Below are positions 1 to 6,980 of a DNA stretch of 22,280 bases, in pieces. The translations under genes and the position numbers were made by a program. Every line of letters starts with the position of its first letter. The stretch's first letter is position 1. A model generated the notes under the pieces. It searched no databases. It worked only from the letters and a program-made list of their open reading frames with translations, and was not told where the DNA came from. Origin of the DNA: a virus; IMG/VR virus record IMGVR_UViG_3300020442_004223, positions 1 to 22,280 of that record; one strand, written 5' to 3'.

Positions 1-303
1 GTGGCAGAAGCACCCTTCTGGACCGCCGTTACCACCGCTGGTATCGACGACCAGGACGCTGCAAACGCCATGATGTATCGCGTCACCGCTGACACCACCT
101 TCAAGGTGTACAACGTCAACGGCGTGACCTCCACCACCGTGGACGGCGACGGTGTCTTCATCAGCTCTGCTGACAAGGACGCTGGCAAGGCCGCTTACAT
201 CATCTGCCGCGTTAACTACCTCCGTCCTGCTGCTGCTACCTCCTTCATGGACATCGTTGGCAGCCTGGACTTCGCCTCCCAAGTGGGCGGTAACGACGAG
301 TGA
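1..303 (+). CDS. Probable abundant virion protein, possibly truncated at the window edge
   Basis: The frame is open from the first base, which happens to read GTG, so either a 100-aa protein starts exactly here or, equally likely, this is the 3' part of a longer gene. I do not recognise the family. The product is Ala/Val/Thr/Asp rich without membrane segments, consistent with a beta-rich capsid or decoration protein. Codon use is strongly biased to C- and G-ending codons such as ACC, AAC, TAC and AAG; bases 121-180 are about 63% G+C by hand count, well above most of the window. That bias, and the strong terminator that follows at once, suggest a highly expressed structural gene. Function is inference only. 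Confidence 0.6.
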   Translation: MAEAPFWTAVTTAGIDDQDAANAMMYRVTADTTFKVYNVNGVTSTTVDGDGVFISSADKDAGKAAYIICRVNYLRPAAATSFMDIVGSLDFASQVGGNDE

Positions 304-326
304 TAATTTCGCTCTGATATTCATAC

Positions 327-352
327 AGCGGGTCTTCACGGCCCGCTTTTTT
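327..352 (+). terminator. Rho-independent terminator
   Basis: A G+C-rich hairpin (AGCGGG at 327-332 pairing with CCCGCT at 342-347, with a TC/GG extension into a five-base loop) is followed directly by a run of T to 352. It lies 24 bases after the stop of the first gene and separates it from the small-gene cluster starting at 405. Confidence 0.85.
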
Positions 353-373
353 ATTGTCTACAAGAATTTATTT

Positions 374-388
374 TGATATGCTATATCA
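374..388. repeat. Short interrupted palindrome upstream of the 405 gene
   Basis: TGATAT and ATATCA flank a GCT loop, 16 bases before the ATG at 405 and about 20 bases after the terminator. It could be part of a promoter or operator for the next transcription unit. In AT-rich sequence a 6-bp palindrome may be chance. Confidence 0.25.
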
Positions 389-404
389 GTAATCGATTGT
401 AATC

Positions 405-845
405 ATGCTTTACCAGAACCGTGTCACAGGAGGTCTAGTTGAGGTTGTTTCTCAGCACGGGGAAGGCATTCTGATGTGTCTCGATGCCAACGAAGAAGTT
501 CTTTATATTGACGAAGATGATCTGACTCCGCATCTCGATGCAACCATGGAGCAGGAACGCAATGAGGAGCGTCTGACAGAGTCTTTGGCTGCAGAAGGTG
601 TGAAGCCAGCTAAGCCGACCAAGAAAGAAACTTTTCCGATTGACACTCGTGTGAATCTGAATCTTGCATCTGCTCGACAGATCGCGGATGCTCTTCCCGG
701 TGTCGGATTGAAGACTGCTCGCGACATTAAGGATCTTCAGCTGTCACTCCCTGGTGAGCGTTTCCAGCGATTGGAGCAGCTCAAGTCAATCAAGCGTGTT
801 GATTGGGATCAAATTTTCGGCGAGAACCTTGTGCGTGTCGAGTAA
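405..845 (+). CDS. Helix-hairpin-helix (ComEA-like) domain protein
   Basis: 146 aa. The C-terminal part, about residues 80-140, has the layout of a ComEA-type helix-hairpin-helix: a VNLNLASARQIADALPGVG stretch, then KTARDI, a variable part with 'GERFQRLEQLKSIKRV', and an aspartate-rich end. Such domains bind DNA non-specifically through the backbone at the hairpin 'LPGVGLKTA'. The N-terminal 60 residues look like a small beta domain (VTGGLVEVVSQHGEGILMCLD), followed by a Glu-rich and Lys/Pro linker. The ATG at 405 has no obvious Shine-Dalgarno sequence. Sitting among virion genes, the protein may act in packaging or at the head-tail junction, but this is inference. The fold call is fairly sure, the role is not. 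Confidence 0.75.
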   Translation: MLYQNRVTGGLVEVVSQHGEGILMCLDANEEVLYIDEDDLTPHLDATMEQERNEERLTESLAAEGVKPAKPTKKETFPIDTRVNLNLASARQIADALPGVGLKTARDIKDLQLSLPGERFQRLEQLKSIKRVDWDQIFGENLVRVE

Positions 846-846
846 T

Positions 847-897
847 TATTGGCGCGTGTTAATGTGTTATTGGTGCATCTGAAAGCTGTACCAATAA
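847..897 (+). promoter_or_regulatory. Direct and inverted TTATTGG repeats in intergenic gap
   Basis: The 69-bp gap between 845 and 915 holds two direct copies of TTATTGGYGC at 847-856 and 867-876, exactly 20 bp apart. An inverted copy ACCAATAA at 890-897 can pair with TTATTGGT at 867-874 as an 8-bp stem with a 15-nt loop. No T-run follows, so this is not a normal terminator. An operator or an mRNA leader structure for the 915 gene is possible. Confidence 0.35.
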
Positions 898-914
898 TGC
901 ATCGGTGTTGATTA

Positions 915-1394
915 ATGCAGCTTGATACTTTCATTAAGTCAAAGGTACGGTGGCATTTAGGTTATAACCTCACCTCAGTGCCTGCCGGTGACATTGCACG
1001 ATTAGAAGAAGCTCTGGATAACGTTCAGGACTCCTATTGGTATAGCAAGATCGTTGAGCAGGTTGAGCGGTGCGACGAAGCTGAGAAGCGTACCGACATG
1101 ACCGGGACAATTAATAACAACACTGTCCCTCGTGGTCGAGTGGAGTCAATTGCTGGTGACGTCGACCGTACGATCGCCACCACGGACTTCAAAGATACGT
1201 TGAAGACTTGGACTCAAATTTATCTATACGAGACTGATCGTTTGGCCCTGCATTTATATGTACCAAACTACAGGAATCCTGAGCAAGCTAGGTATAGGTT
1301 CAACCGTGAAGGTGCCGAGTTTATCCAAGCTCTTCCTGGCCCTGCTGATGTTGCTGTTGGCACCCGCCTCATTCTCGAAACCAATCACCGCTGA
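915..1394 (+). CDS. Phage protein of unknown function (possible head-tail adaptor)
   Basis: 159 aa, soluble, mixed charge, no signal peptide or membrane segment. I do not recognise a named family with confidence. The N-terminal half is helical and acidic (LEEALDNVQDSYWYSKIVEQ); the C-terminal half has aromatic/basic strands (YVPNYRNPEQARYRF). Size and position between small structural-region genes would fit a head-completion or adaptor protein, but that is context only. The ATG at 915 follows the repeat-containing gap. Its 3' end overlaps the start of the transglycosylase gene in the +1 frame by roughly 90-137 bp depending on that gene's start, an unusually long overlap for same-strand phage genes. 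Confidence 0.6.
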   Translation: MQLDTFIKSKVRWHLGYNLTSVPAGDIARLEEALDNVQDSYWYSKIVEQVERCDEAEKRTDMTGTINNNTVPRGRVESIAGDVDRTIATTDFKDTLKTWTQIYLYETDRLALHLYVPNYRNPEQARYRFNREGAEFIQALPGPADVAVGTRLILETNHR

Positions 1395-1983
1395 AACCGT
1401 GTCAAGAGTAACTCCAGGTCAATTAGCAGTAATCCTTAATCAGGCTGGTTTCAAGCAGTCAGAGATTCCGACAATGATTGCGATCTCTACTGCAGAATCA
1501 GGATTAAACCCCAAAGCACATAATCCAAGATACCCAGACGATTCATATGGTCTGTTTCAGATCAACATGCTTGATGAGCCTGGGTACAAGCTCGGCGAGG
1601 AGAGGCGCCAGCGTTACGGATTGAGAAGCAACGAAGAGCTCAAGAATCCTACGGTAAACGCCAAAGCAGCATTAGATATCCGCAATCGCCAAGGTCTCGG
1701 AGCTTGGTCGGTTTATACCTCTGGCGCATACAAACAGTATCTCCCCGAAGCGCAGGAAGCGACCAAACGCGCCTTGGCTGGTGGCGCTGCGCCGCTCCCG
1801 GCGGCAACTCCACCTACGGCACCGCCTCCTGTCGAAGAGGCTAAAACCGAGAAGAAGACAGAACCTAAAGCATTTGACTTTTTGAAGATGTTTAGATCTC
1901 TGCGTCCCGCTTTAGGTGGTTCAAAAGTTGACGTCCAGAGTGCACTGACAGAGGCCATGAGCCCTCCTCAGTTTTTTGAGTGA
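1306..1983 (+). CDS. SLT/lysozyme-like transglycosylase with signal peptide
   Basis: Predicted to cleave the glycan strands of peptidoglycan. From the GTG at 1306 the product is 225 aa: a signal-peptide-like start (two Lys, then the hydrophobic core LFLALLMLLLAPASFS), then a lysozyme-like domain. The catalytic Glu lies in 'TAESGLNP', followed by 'SYGLFQINM', 'NAKAALDI' and 'WSVYTSGAYKQYL', the usual motif order of this phage family. A Pro/Ala/Thr linker and a basic tail make up the last 70 residues. An ATG at 1258 would add 16 residues ahead of the leader, and an ATG at 1348 would cut into the hydrophobic core; GTG 1306 gives the best leader. It could serve lysis or local wall digestion during DNA entry. 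Domain call firm; start uncertain. Confidence 0.85.
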   Translation: MKVPSLSKLFLALLMLLLAPASFSKPITAETVSRVTPGQLAVILNQAGFKQSEIPTMIAISTAESGLNPKAHNPRYPDDSYGLFQINMLDEPGYKLGEERRQRYGLRSNEELKNPTVNAKAALDIRNRQGLGAWSVYTSGAYKQYLPEAQEATKRALAGGAAPLPAATPPTAPPPVEEAKTEKKTEPKAFDFLKMFRSLRPALGGSKVDVQSALTEAMSPPQFFE

Positions 1984-2270
1984 TGCGATTCGCGCAGGTT
2001 CCTGGATATAGTCAGTCATTTCCGGTCTTGTACAGGAATATGTACAACGACTATCAGATGAGTACGGCAGGATTTAGCGATCCTTTCAATACTGCAAAAC
2101 AGGAGAACCACGATAAATGTCAGTTCGTGGTGTCATACACAGGACAGGAAGATCCTAGGTATCAGCTCAACAATCCGGCTTACATGAGGGAGGTTTCACG
2201 CTCACATAGCGATAGCATTCCCCCTGTTATTCTTAATAAAAGACCCGTGCAGGCGCAATGGCAGGCGTAA
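1983..2270 (+). CDS. Hypothetical phage protein
   Basis: 95 aa from the ATG at 1983, which shares its A with the TGA stop of the transglycosylase (TGATG coupling); an in-frame GTG at 1980 is a less likely start. The product is rich in Tyr, Gln, Asn and Pro, with one Cys and no membrane segment. It resembles small minor virion components, but I recognise no family. It overlaps the next gene by 13 bp, so the cluster from about 1300 to 3163 is probably one transcript. Confidence 0.6.
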   Translation: MRFAQVPGYSQSFPVLYRNMYNDYQMSTAGFSDPFNTAKQENHDKCQFVVSYTGQEDPRYQLNNPAYMREVSRSHSDSIPPVILNKRPVQAQWQA

Positions 2271-2605
2271 ATTATTTTCAAGATACTATCTTTGACACCA
2301 GCACACAGCTGACTGCCCCTGGTAATGGCAGCGAAGTGCAGGTTGCAGTCAACAACTATTTCGCCACTTCAAGCTATACGCTGTTTGTGAAAGTTGCTGC
2401 TATCAATACCAACGTGAAAGTTGCTCTTCAAGGTAGCTTGAATAACAGCGACTGGGCTGACATCATTGCAGATCAGACGATCACTGCAAACGGCAACTAT
2501 TTTTATAGTGTTAATGGGCGTCCTGTCAAATATATTCGGCCTGTGTTTGTGAGTGAGACTGGTGGAACGGCTGCGACGATTGACTTCACAGTAGCAGCTC
2601 TTTGA
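2258..2605 (+). CDS. Small beta-rich virion-type protein
   Basis: 115 aa with alternating hydrophobic and Ser/Thr/Asn strands throughout (for example 'SSYTLFVKVAAINTNVKVALQGSLNNSDW'), the look of a single beta-sandwich domain as in head decoration or tail accessory proteins. There is no signal peptide and no catalytic motif. The ATG at 2258 lies inside the end of the preceding gene (13-bp overlap). The 'VALQGSLNNSDWADI' stretch resembles beta-sandwich domains of phage particle proteins; the exact role is unknown. Confidence 0.65.
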   Translation: MAGVNYFQDTIFDTSTQLTAPGNGSEVQVAVNNYFATSSYTLFVKVAAINTNVKVALQGSLNNSDWADIIADQTITANGNYFYSVNGRPVKYIRPVFVSETGGTAATIDFTVAAL

Positions 2606-2606
2606 T

Positions 2607-2834
2607 GTGGTCAAACCTCGGACTAATATTGGCTACATGTTTGGCCTTCGACGTCGCGATATTCCAGCCGGACCTAAACCTAAGTCCGGTAAGGTTGCGG
2701 CAAGAAAGCCGCGCATGGCGGGAGATGTTTTAGATTTAAACTTATTACAACCAGGTGTTGCGCCAGAACCGTACGCTCCTGGAGCAGATCTACGCAACGA
2801 GCTGCGTGCGGGTATCCGCGATTTAGACCTTTAA
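2607..2834 (+). CDS. Small basic/Pro-rich protein with KPRMAG motif
   Basis: 75 aa from GTG 2607, one base after the TGA of the preceding gene; ATG 2637 is the alternative start. The N-terminal half is strongly basic (GLRRRDIPAGPKPKSGKVAARKPRMAG), while the C-terminal half is acidic/Leu-rich (DVLDLNLLQPG...DLRNELRAGIRDLDL). The KPRMAG hexapeptide recurs in the next gene product, which suggests a shared binding peptide or processing site. I recognise no family. A tail or capsid accessory peptide is possible. Confidence 0.5.
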   Translation: MVKPRTNIGYMFGLRRRDIPAGPKPKSGKVAARKPRMAGDVLDLNLLQPGVAPEPYAPGADLRNELRAGIRDLDL

Positions 2835-2846
2835 CTTACCGTCAAA

Positions 2847-2999
2847 ATGGGTAAAACCCGATCTGATAGTCAGACAGATGAGATGCGGTCAGCCCGCGCA
2901 AGAGCTGCTGCACCCCAGACTCCAATAAGAGAGCAACCCAAGCCCCGCATGGCTGGACAGGCACTTGGTGTCGATAAAAACGAAGAAGAGGAGGAGTGA
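2847..2999 (+). CDS. 50-aa charged protein with KPRMAG motif
   Basis: ATG 2847 to TGA 2997-2999 encodes 50 residues: an Arg/Ala-rich first half, 'PKPRMAGQALGV' at about residues 31-42, and a terminal run of five Glu. The Glu codons (GAAGAAGAGGAGGAG) double as a strong Shine-Dalgarno region for the gene starting at 3002, so the two are probably translationally coupled. It sits in a tight same-strand cluster. Shared KPRMAG with the preceding protein supports that it is real. No known function. Confidence 0.5.
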   Translation: MGKTRSDSQTDEMRSARARAAAPQTPIREQPKPRMAGQALGVDKNEEEEE

Positions 3000-3001
3000 T
3001 C

Positions 3002-3163
3002 ATGGGTAAGAAAATGCCACCTGAGCTGTTAGCTCATTTCAAAAAAAAGCAAGAAGAGAAAGAAGGTTCTGATAAAGATCCTAAACAAACTGATAAGGAG
3101 AAGCGTAAAGACGCTGTCACAAAGGCACGTAAGCGCATGGAAGAGAAGAAGAAAAAAGATTAA
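3002..3163 (+). CDS. 53-aa highly charged, Lys-rich protein
   Basis: ATG 3002 to TAA 3161-3163 encodes 53 residues with almost uninterrupted Lys/Glu/Asp/Arg, likely a single charged helix (PELLAHFKKKQEEKEG ... KARKRMEEKKKKD). The ribosome site is excellent: AGGAGGAG ends a few bases before the ATG, inside the preceding gene. Small basic helical proteins in virion regions may bind nucleic acid or act as scaffolding, but nothing here proves that. It is the last gene before the putative promoter at 3175. Confidence 0.55.
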   Translation: MGKKMPPELLAHFKKKQEEKEGSDKDPKQTDKEKRKDAVTKARKRMEEKKKKD

Positions 3164-3169
3164 ACCAAC

Positions 3170-3207
3170 TCGGCTATAATATTTTTAACGCAACTCGCTA
3201 GTCAGAC
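3170..3207 (+). promoter_or_regulatory. Putative promoter for the large virion genes
   Basis: A perfect TATAAT is at 3175-3180 in a short AT-rich gap (3164-3207) before the GTG at 3208. No convincing -35 box is present at the right spacing. A phage-modified or extended -10 promoter is possible. The element also loosely resembles T4-type late promoters (TATAAATA). Confidence 0.3.
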
Positions 3208-3996
3208 GTGTCAAGTAGTAGTTCAAATAAACAGCCACTTATGGTGGATCGTCCAGCAACGACTTCTACGTTGCTGACCGTTGCCTCCGGACAGGATTTT
3301 GGTACGAGCCTTGTCCCCTCTGCTGTGGGTAACGCCACCAAGGTGTTTGACGTTGACTCTGCTAGCACGGACACTTCGATCTCGGGTGCTTACATCGATG
3401 AGATCTGGTTGACGTATTCCAAGCGTACGATTGAGTTCATCGACGCCAAATCTGCCACCACTGGAACTTACTCAGCTAATGGCACCACAATTACTGTCAC
3501 GATTACTGCAGGACACAACCTCCAGGTCGGGCAGAAGGTTTACTTGGACATTACGAGCCGTAGCTCGGGTACGGATCCGATTGACCAAGAGATCACAGTA
3601 AGTGCAGTTACCTCGACTACCTTTGAGGGCACGATTCCTAGCATTTCAGGTACGATCACTGGTAACGTCAGTGCTTATCTGCCGACTGACATCTGCTTCT
3701 ACCTTGTTAACGTCGGCACGGTCAGCAACACGAACCAGTTCTTCCCTGTGTTCACTGCAAGTGTCCCTTCGACCTACGAGAATCTCAGCTACAGCCTGAC
3801 TCTGAATCGCGACCTTCCTTTGATCAATCACCCTGTGGTTCAGGCTGGTGCCAACTTCGATAGTGCAAATAGCCAGATCGCACCGAAGCAACGCGGACTG
3901 ATGCTCAAGCGTGGCCAGGCTTTGTATGCAGCTGTGAGCGGTTCTACGGCTTTGACCAACGGTTTCTACGTCGGCATTCAAGGCGGCTTCTATTGA
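3208..3996 (+). CDS. Virion structural protein with one beta repeat module
   Basis: 262 aa from GTG 3208, Ser/Thr-rich, with no signal or membrane segment. Residues about 86-157 hold a 'GTYSANGTTITVTITAGHNL..G..VYLDITSRSSG' module that recurs three times in the next protein, so the two genes probably encode parts of the same particle structure. Flanking strands (TSISGAYIDEIWLTYSK; YENLSYSLTLNRDLPLINHPVV) look like the beta-sandwich of phage tail or neck proteins. The next gene starts 9 bases downstream and is probably co-transcribed. Exact position in the virion is unknown. Confidence 0.75.
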   Translation: MSSSSSNKQPLMVDRPATTSTLLTVASGQDFGTSLVPSAVGNATKVFDVDSASTDTSISGAYIDEIWLTYSKRTIEFIDAKSATTGTYSANGTTITVTITAGHNLQVGQKVYLDITSRSSGTDPIDQEITVSAVTSTTFEGTIPSISGTITGNVSAYLPTDICFYLVNVGTVSNTNQFFPVFTASVPSTYENLSYSLTLNRDLPLINHPVVQAGANFDSANSQIAPKQRGLMLKRGQALYAAVSGSTALTNGFYVGIQGGFY

Positions 3997-4005
3997 TTTA
4001 AGGTT

Positions 4006-6303
4006 ATGCCATTTGAAGTTGGTGGGTTTGGTTCTTCAAGCCAGAGCTTTGATGGCAAGTACGCAAAGAAGTTTGAGAAACAGACAAACTTTAAGCCGAA
4101 CACAGATATAAAATTTAAATCAAGGCTGTACGATTTTCAGCCTGATAATGAAGACTACGATAGTGAGACCAAGTTTTACAACAGGGACTCACTCTGGTCA
4201 CGTTGGCGACGTGGATACGATCTTTACAGCATTACCCAGACATACATGGGTACAAGTTCTAAGGATCGTAATACCCGTGGCGACTTCAGAATGTATGTAG
4301 CATTTCAGCAGTTCCCTGGAGTGTTCATTCCTGCCCGTGTTTTCACCTTTCCAAGCTCTACGCCTGAGATGGGAACGCAGATGGTGGGGATTCGTGACGC
4401 CAATAGCTTTAGTTTCTATAACTTTGGTCTTCCGATTACTGCCGTACGGTATTTAACGGGTGAAGTTTCGGGCACATACTCACAATCGGGGACGACTATA
4501 ACGGTTACTTCGAACGACCATGGTTTGGAAACAGGTGATGATGTCTTTTTAGATTTCACAACGGGTTCTGGTATTGATGCGACGCTTGCAATTACGGGGA
4601 CTACGCAAAATACGTTCACCTGTACCGCTGCAGCGTCTGTTACGACAAGTGGAAACGTTGTTTACCGCAAAGAAACTACTTTTAGTGACCTTAATTGGGA
4701 GCAAATGCGTGTTCAAATACGTTTTATCCCTACACCCGTCAACTTTTTTGCCGGCGAACGTCTTGCTGACCGTGTAATCGAACGTGATCCTGGCATTTTT
4801 GCAACTTATTCTCAGTCACTAACCACAATTACGGTCAACTGTACTGCTGCACACGGTCTAGCAACAGGTAATGAAGTTCTTATGGTGTTTACATCAGGGA
4901 CTGCGATACCGGGTCTATACGATGTGACTGTTACTAGCGCCACTCAGTTTACTGTGACATCAGTTGCGGCGGGCACTACGTTTGGTACTGCCATCGTTAA
5001 CCGAAGAATCCGTGGTTATGACTATGAAGACTACGTGGGTTACACAGTCACAGGCACTGACAAAGATACAAATGAGATCTTATTTCAGCGTGATGACAGC
5101 TATGGAGAAAAGGTCATTGATAATAAACCCACAACAGTCACTCCAGCGCATCGGGGCTTCAAAGTTAACAGATATCTGACCACTGAGGTTCGTTACCAGT
5201 GCAGTTGTCAAGATTTTATGCGTCGTGACAACTTTAATCTTTATTCGGAGGCGCAGAAACGTAAGTTCCCTGTCACTCAACTGAACAGTGTTAAGCCAGG
5301 ACAGCGAATCGACCGCGAAGGCGATCTAATTGACACCCGTGATGATATTGGTGTTTACAGTGACTTTGGATATGTAGCTGTAAATAACTTCTACAACCTT
5401 CCGACGTATGAGGACGGTAGTGAGTTCTCATATCCGAACCTGATGTACTATCAAACGCGGTGGTGCAAGCATATTTATGCTGCGATGTGGTCGATTGTCC
5501 ACGATGAAGGCAATGAACCCATCAATTTATCGGCTCTGTACAGCCAAGATGGTGGCCCGAATATCACAGTGACCGCCACGGACCATCGTCTCGGTGTTAA
5601 TACAAGGATTCGACTTGATTTTACGAGCGGAAGTGCGATTGACGGTGAATATACGGTCTCAGAAGTTGTAGATAAAGATAATTTCAAGATTGTTTACCCC
5701 TTCAGCAACACAACTCTGGGCTATTGCGTGGTGAGAAACCTTAAAAACCATGAATATGTAGGCAGTTGGCTGCTCGAGCCTAACGATCAGCCTCTAGGTG
5801 TGGCTTTAGAGCGTTTTTACGACAAGCTTGAGAAAGAAAACGACCGAATCCGTATGCAGGCTGAAAGAATGTCGATGATGAGTTACGGAATGCCCTGGTC
5901 AGGTGCAAAAGAAATTAGCGGTGACCGAAATCAGCCTACTCAGGTGGGAAATTTTGACGATAATTTAGTCAGCATGATGATGACCGACTCCATTCGTCGA
6001 AATGAAGCAGGTGAACTGGATAGAAGCGGCAGAACGGTCAATTCGACGATGAATATGCTGCAAATGATGAATAAATTGTTCAATATTGATCCAGATATCA
6101 TTCAGGACACCAAAATTGGCATGCTGGATCAGCCTCTGACTGATTACACCAGTGATTTCCAGTTTGGTGAGATCGACGGAGGTACTTATGTCAACGGTAC
6201 GCCTGTTTCAGTTGGTACTTCAAGTGAACTAGACTGTCGAACATATTCTCCCTTCTTACCTCAACCAATCTTGGTTGATTCTGGCCTCTATATCAATAAT
6301 TAA
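4006..6303 (+). CDS. Large virion protein with three beta repeats and CxC...CxH cluster
   Basis: 765 aa. Domains in order: an aromatic/basic N-terminal domain (1-150); repeat 1 (about 155-221); repeat 2 (263-335), both of the form 'TYSQS.TTITV....HGL.TG..V...FTSG.A..G.Y.VT'; a region with Cys399-x-Cys401 and, 85 residues later, Cys487-x-His489; repeat 3 (about 507-577) directly after it; a helical, Met-rich C-terminal region (590-700); and a final beta part. The repeats resemble beta modules sometimes matched to ubiquitin-E1 FCCH-type domains in phage proteins. CxC...CxH is the SWIM zinc-finger order but with a very long spacer. Probably a major tail/baseplate or neck component. The ATG at 4006 has AAGG seven bases upstream. 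Confidence 0.75.
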   Translation: MPFEVGGFGSSSQSFDGKYAKKFEKQTNFKPNTDIKFKSRLYDFQPDNEDYDSETKFYNRDSLWSRWRRGYDLYSITQTYMGTSSKDRNTRGDFRMYVAFQQFPGVFIPARVFTFPSSTPEMGTQMVGIRDANSFSFYNFGLPITAVRYLTGEVSGTYSQSGTTITVTSNDHGLETGDDVFLDFTTGSGIDATLAITGTTQNTFTCTAAASVTTSGNVVYRKETTFSDLNWEQMRVQIRFIPTPVNFFAGERLADRVIERDPGIFATYSQSLTTITVNCTAAHGLATGNEVLMVFTSGTAIPGLYDVTVTSATQFTVTSVAAGTTFGTAIVNRRIRGYDYEDYVGYTVTGTDKDTNEILFQRDDSYGEKVIDNKPTTVTPAHRGFKVNRYLTTEVRYQCSCQDFMRRDNFNLYSEAQKRKFPVTQLNSVKPGQRIDREGDLIDTRDDIGVYSDFGYVAVNNFYNLPTYEDGSEFSYPNLMYYQTRWCKHIYAAMWSIVHDEGNEPINLSALYSQDGGPNITVTATDHRLGVNTRIRLDFTSGSAIDGEYTVSEVVDKDNFKIVYPFSNTTLGYCVVRNLKNHEYVGSWLLEPNDQPLGVALERFYDKLEKENDRIRMQAERMSMMSYGMPWSGAKEISGDRNQPTQVGNFDDNLVSMMMTDSIRRNEAGELDRSGRTVNSTMNMLQMMNKLFNIDPDIIQDTKIGMLDQPLTDYTSDFQFGEIDGGTYVNGTPVSVGTSSELDCRTYSPFLPQPILVDSGLYINN

Positions 6304-6305
6304 TC

Positions 6306-6725
6306 ATGACGATCCAGATTTTGAGCCGTCGATCAAAAGTTTTACATGATCGTCCCACACCAGCACGAATCGGTGAGGCAGAGCTCTGCATCAACTTCAA
6401 TGCAGGCGATCCCGGGCTTTATTTCAAGGATGATGCGGCTTCACCGTCTACCGGCCTCATCAAAGCTGGCCCGACCTTTGTGGGCTCCAGCCAGCCCAAC
6501 ACCCCTTCGGCAGGATTCGGTTCCTTCTGCAAAGGAGAGAACTGGCTTGACACATCGAGCACTCATATCCTCAAGATCCACGACGGCAGTGCGTTCCAGA
6601 CACCCAAAGCAGTGGCCTCTGTCAGCTCAGGTAAGCCGACGAGTCCTGTGGACGGTCAACTCCACTACGACACTGCGATTCCTGGCCTGTTTATTTGGAA
6701 CGGTTCAGCCTGGACAGCAGTCTAA
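6306..6725 (+). CDS. Small tail-fibre/structural protein (Mtd-N-like repeats)
   Basis: 139 aa. Near the N-terminus 'ILSRRSKVLHDRPTPARIGEAELCINFNAGDPGLYFKDD' resembles the beta modules at the start of many phage fibre proteins ('R.G..gE..vn......lyi.D'). The C-terminal 'GKPTSPVDGQLHYDTAIPGLFIWNGSAWTAV' is a second module of the widespread 'G.l.yd....l.vwnGsaW..v' type. These are attachment and trimerisation building blocks. The ATG at 6306 is two bases after the preceding stop. Its last four bases overlap the reverse-strand gene ending at 6722. A longer open frame at 6346-6885 in another phase is a shadow. Confidence 0.7.
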   Translation: MTIQILSRRSKVLHDRPTPARIGEAELCINFNAGDPGLYFKDDAASPSTGLIKAGPTFVGSSQPNTPSAGFGSFCKGENWLDTSSTHILKIHDGSAFQTPKAVASVSSGKPTSPVDGQLHYDTAIPGLFIWNGSAWTAV

Positions 6726-6964
6726 GACTTCAAAAGGTGATCGAGAATTCGATCGAGTTTATTGTGAACGGCTTCCATCTCGCGTAAAAAGTCCTCTTTC
6801 AATACGTACTCTCTCGCGAGTCGATCGTGGAGCATATCAATGTCGTCTTCTATTCTTTCGAAGCGACGATCTAGTTTTTTGCTGAACGCATTAAGAGCAC
6901 GCGAGAGACCGGTAAATGCACCGATACCTCCAGTAATTGCAGCTGTAATTATTTCTGGAGTCAC
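6722..6964 (-). CDS. Small membrane-anchored coiled-coil protein
   Basis: 80 aa from a GTG start (complement of 6962-6964), ending in TAG inside the last bases of the forward gene. An N-terminal hydrophobic, Gly/Ala-rich helix (about residues 5-20) is followed by a long charged coiled coil (residues 28-78: KKLDRRFERIEDDIDMLHDRL...FLREMEAVHNKLDRIL). This layout is common among small phage membrane proteins, including some antiholin/spanin-like or membrane-remodelling proteins, but no specific family is certain. It is the only reverse-strand gene in the first 18 kb and must have its own promoter, probably in 6965-7032. Confidence 0.65.
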   Translation of the reverse strand: MTPEIITAAITGGIGAFTGLSRALNAFSKKLDRRFERIEDDIDMLHDRLAREYVLKEDFLREMEAVHNKLDRILDHLLKS

Positions 6965-6980
6965 AGCATAAATCCCATCT

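Noticed and set aside
6346-6885. Forward 179-codon frame overlapping the 6306 gene
   Set aside because: It is out of phase with a well-recognised fibre module and runs antisense through the real reverse gene; composition is Arg/Ser/Leu rich without domain features.
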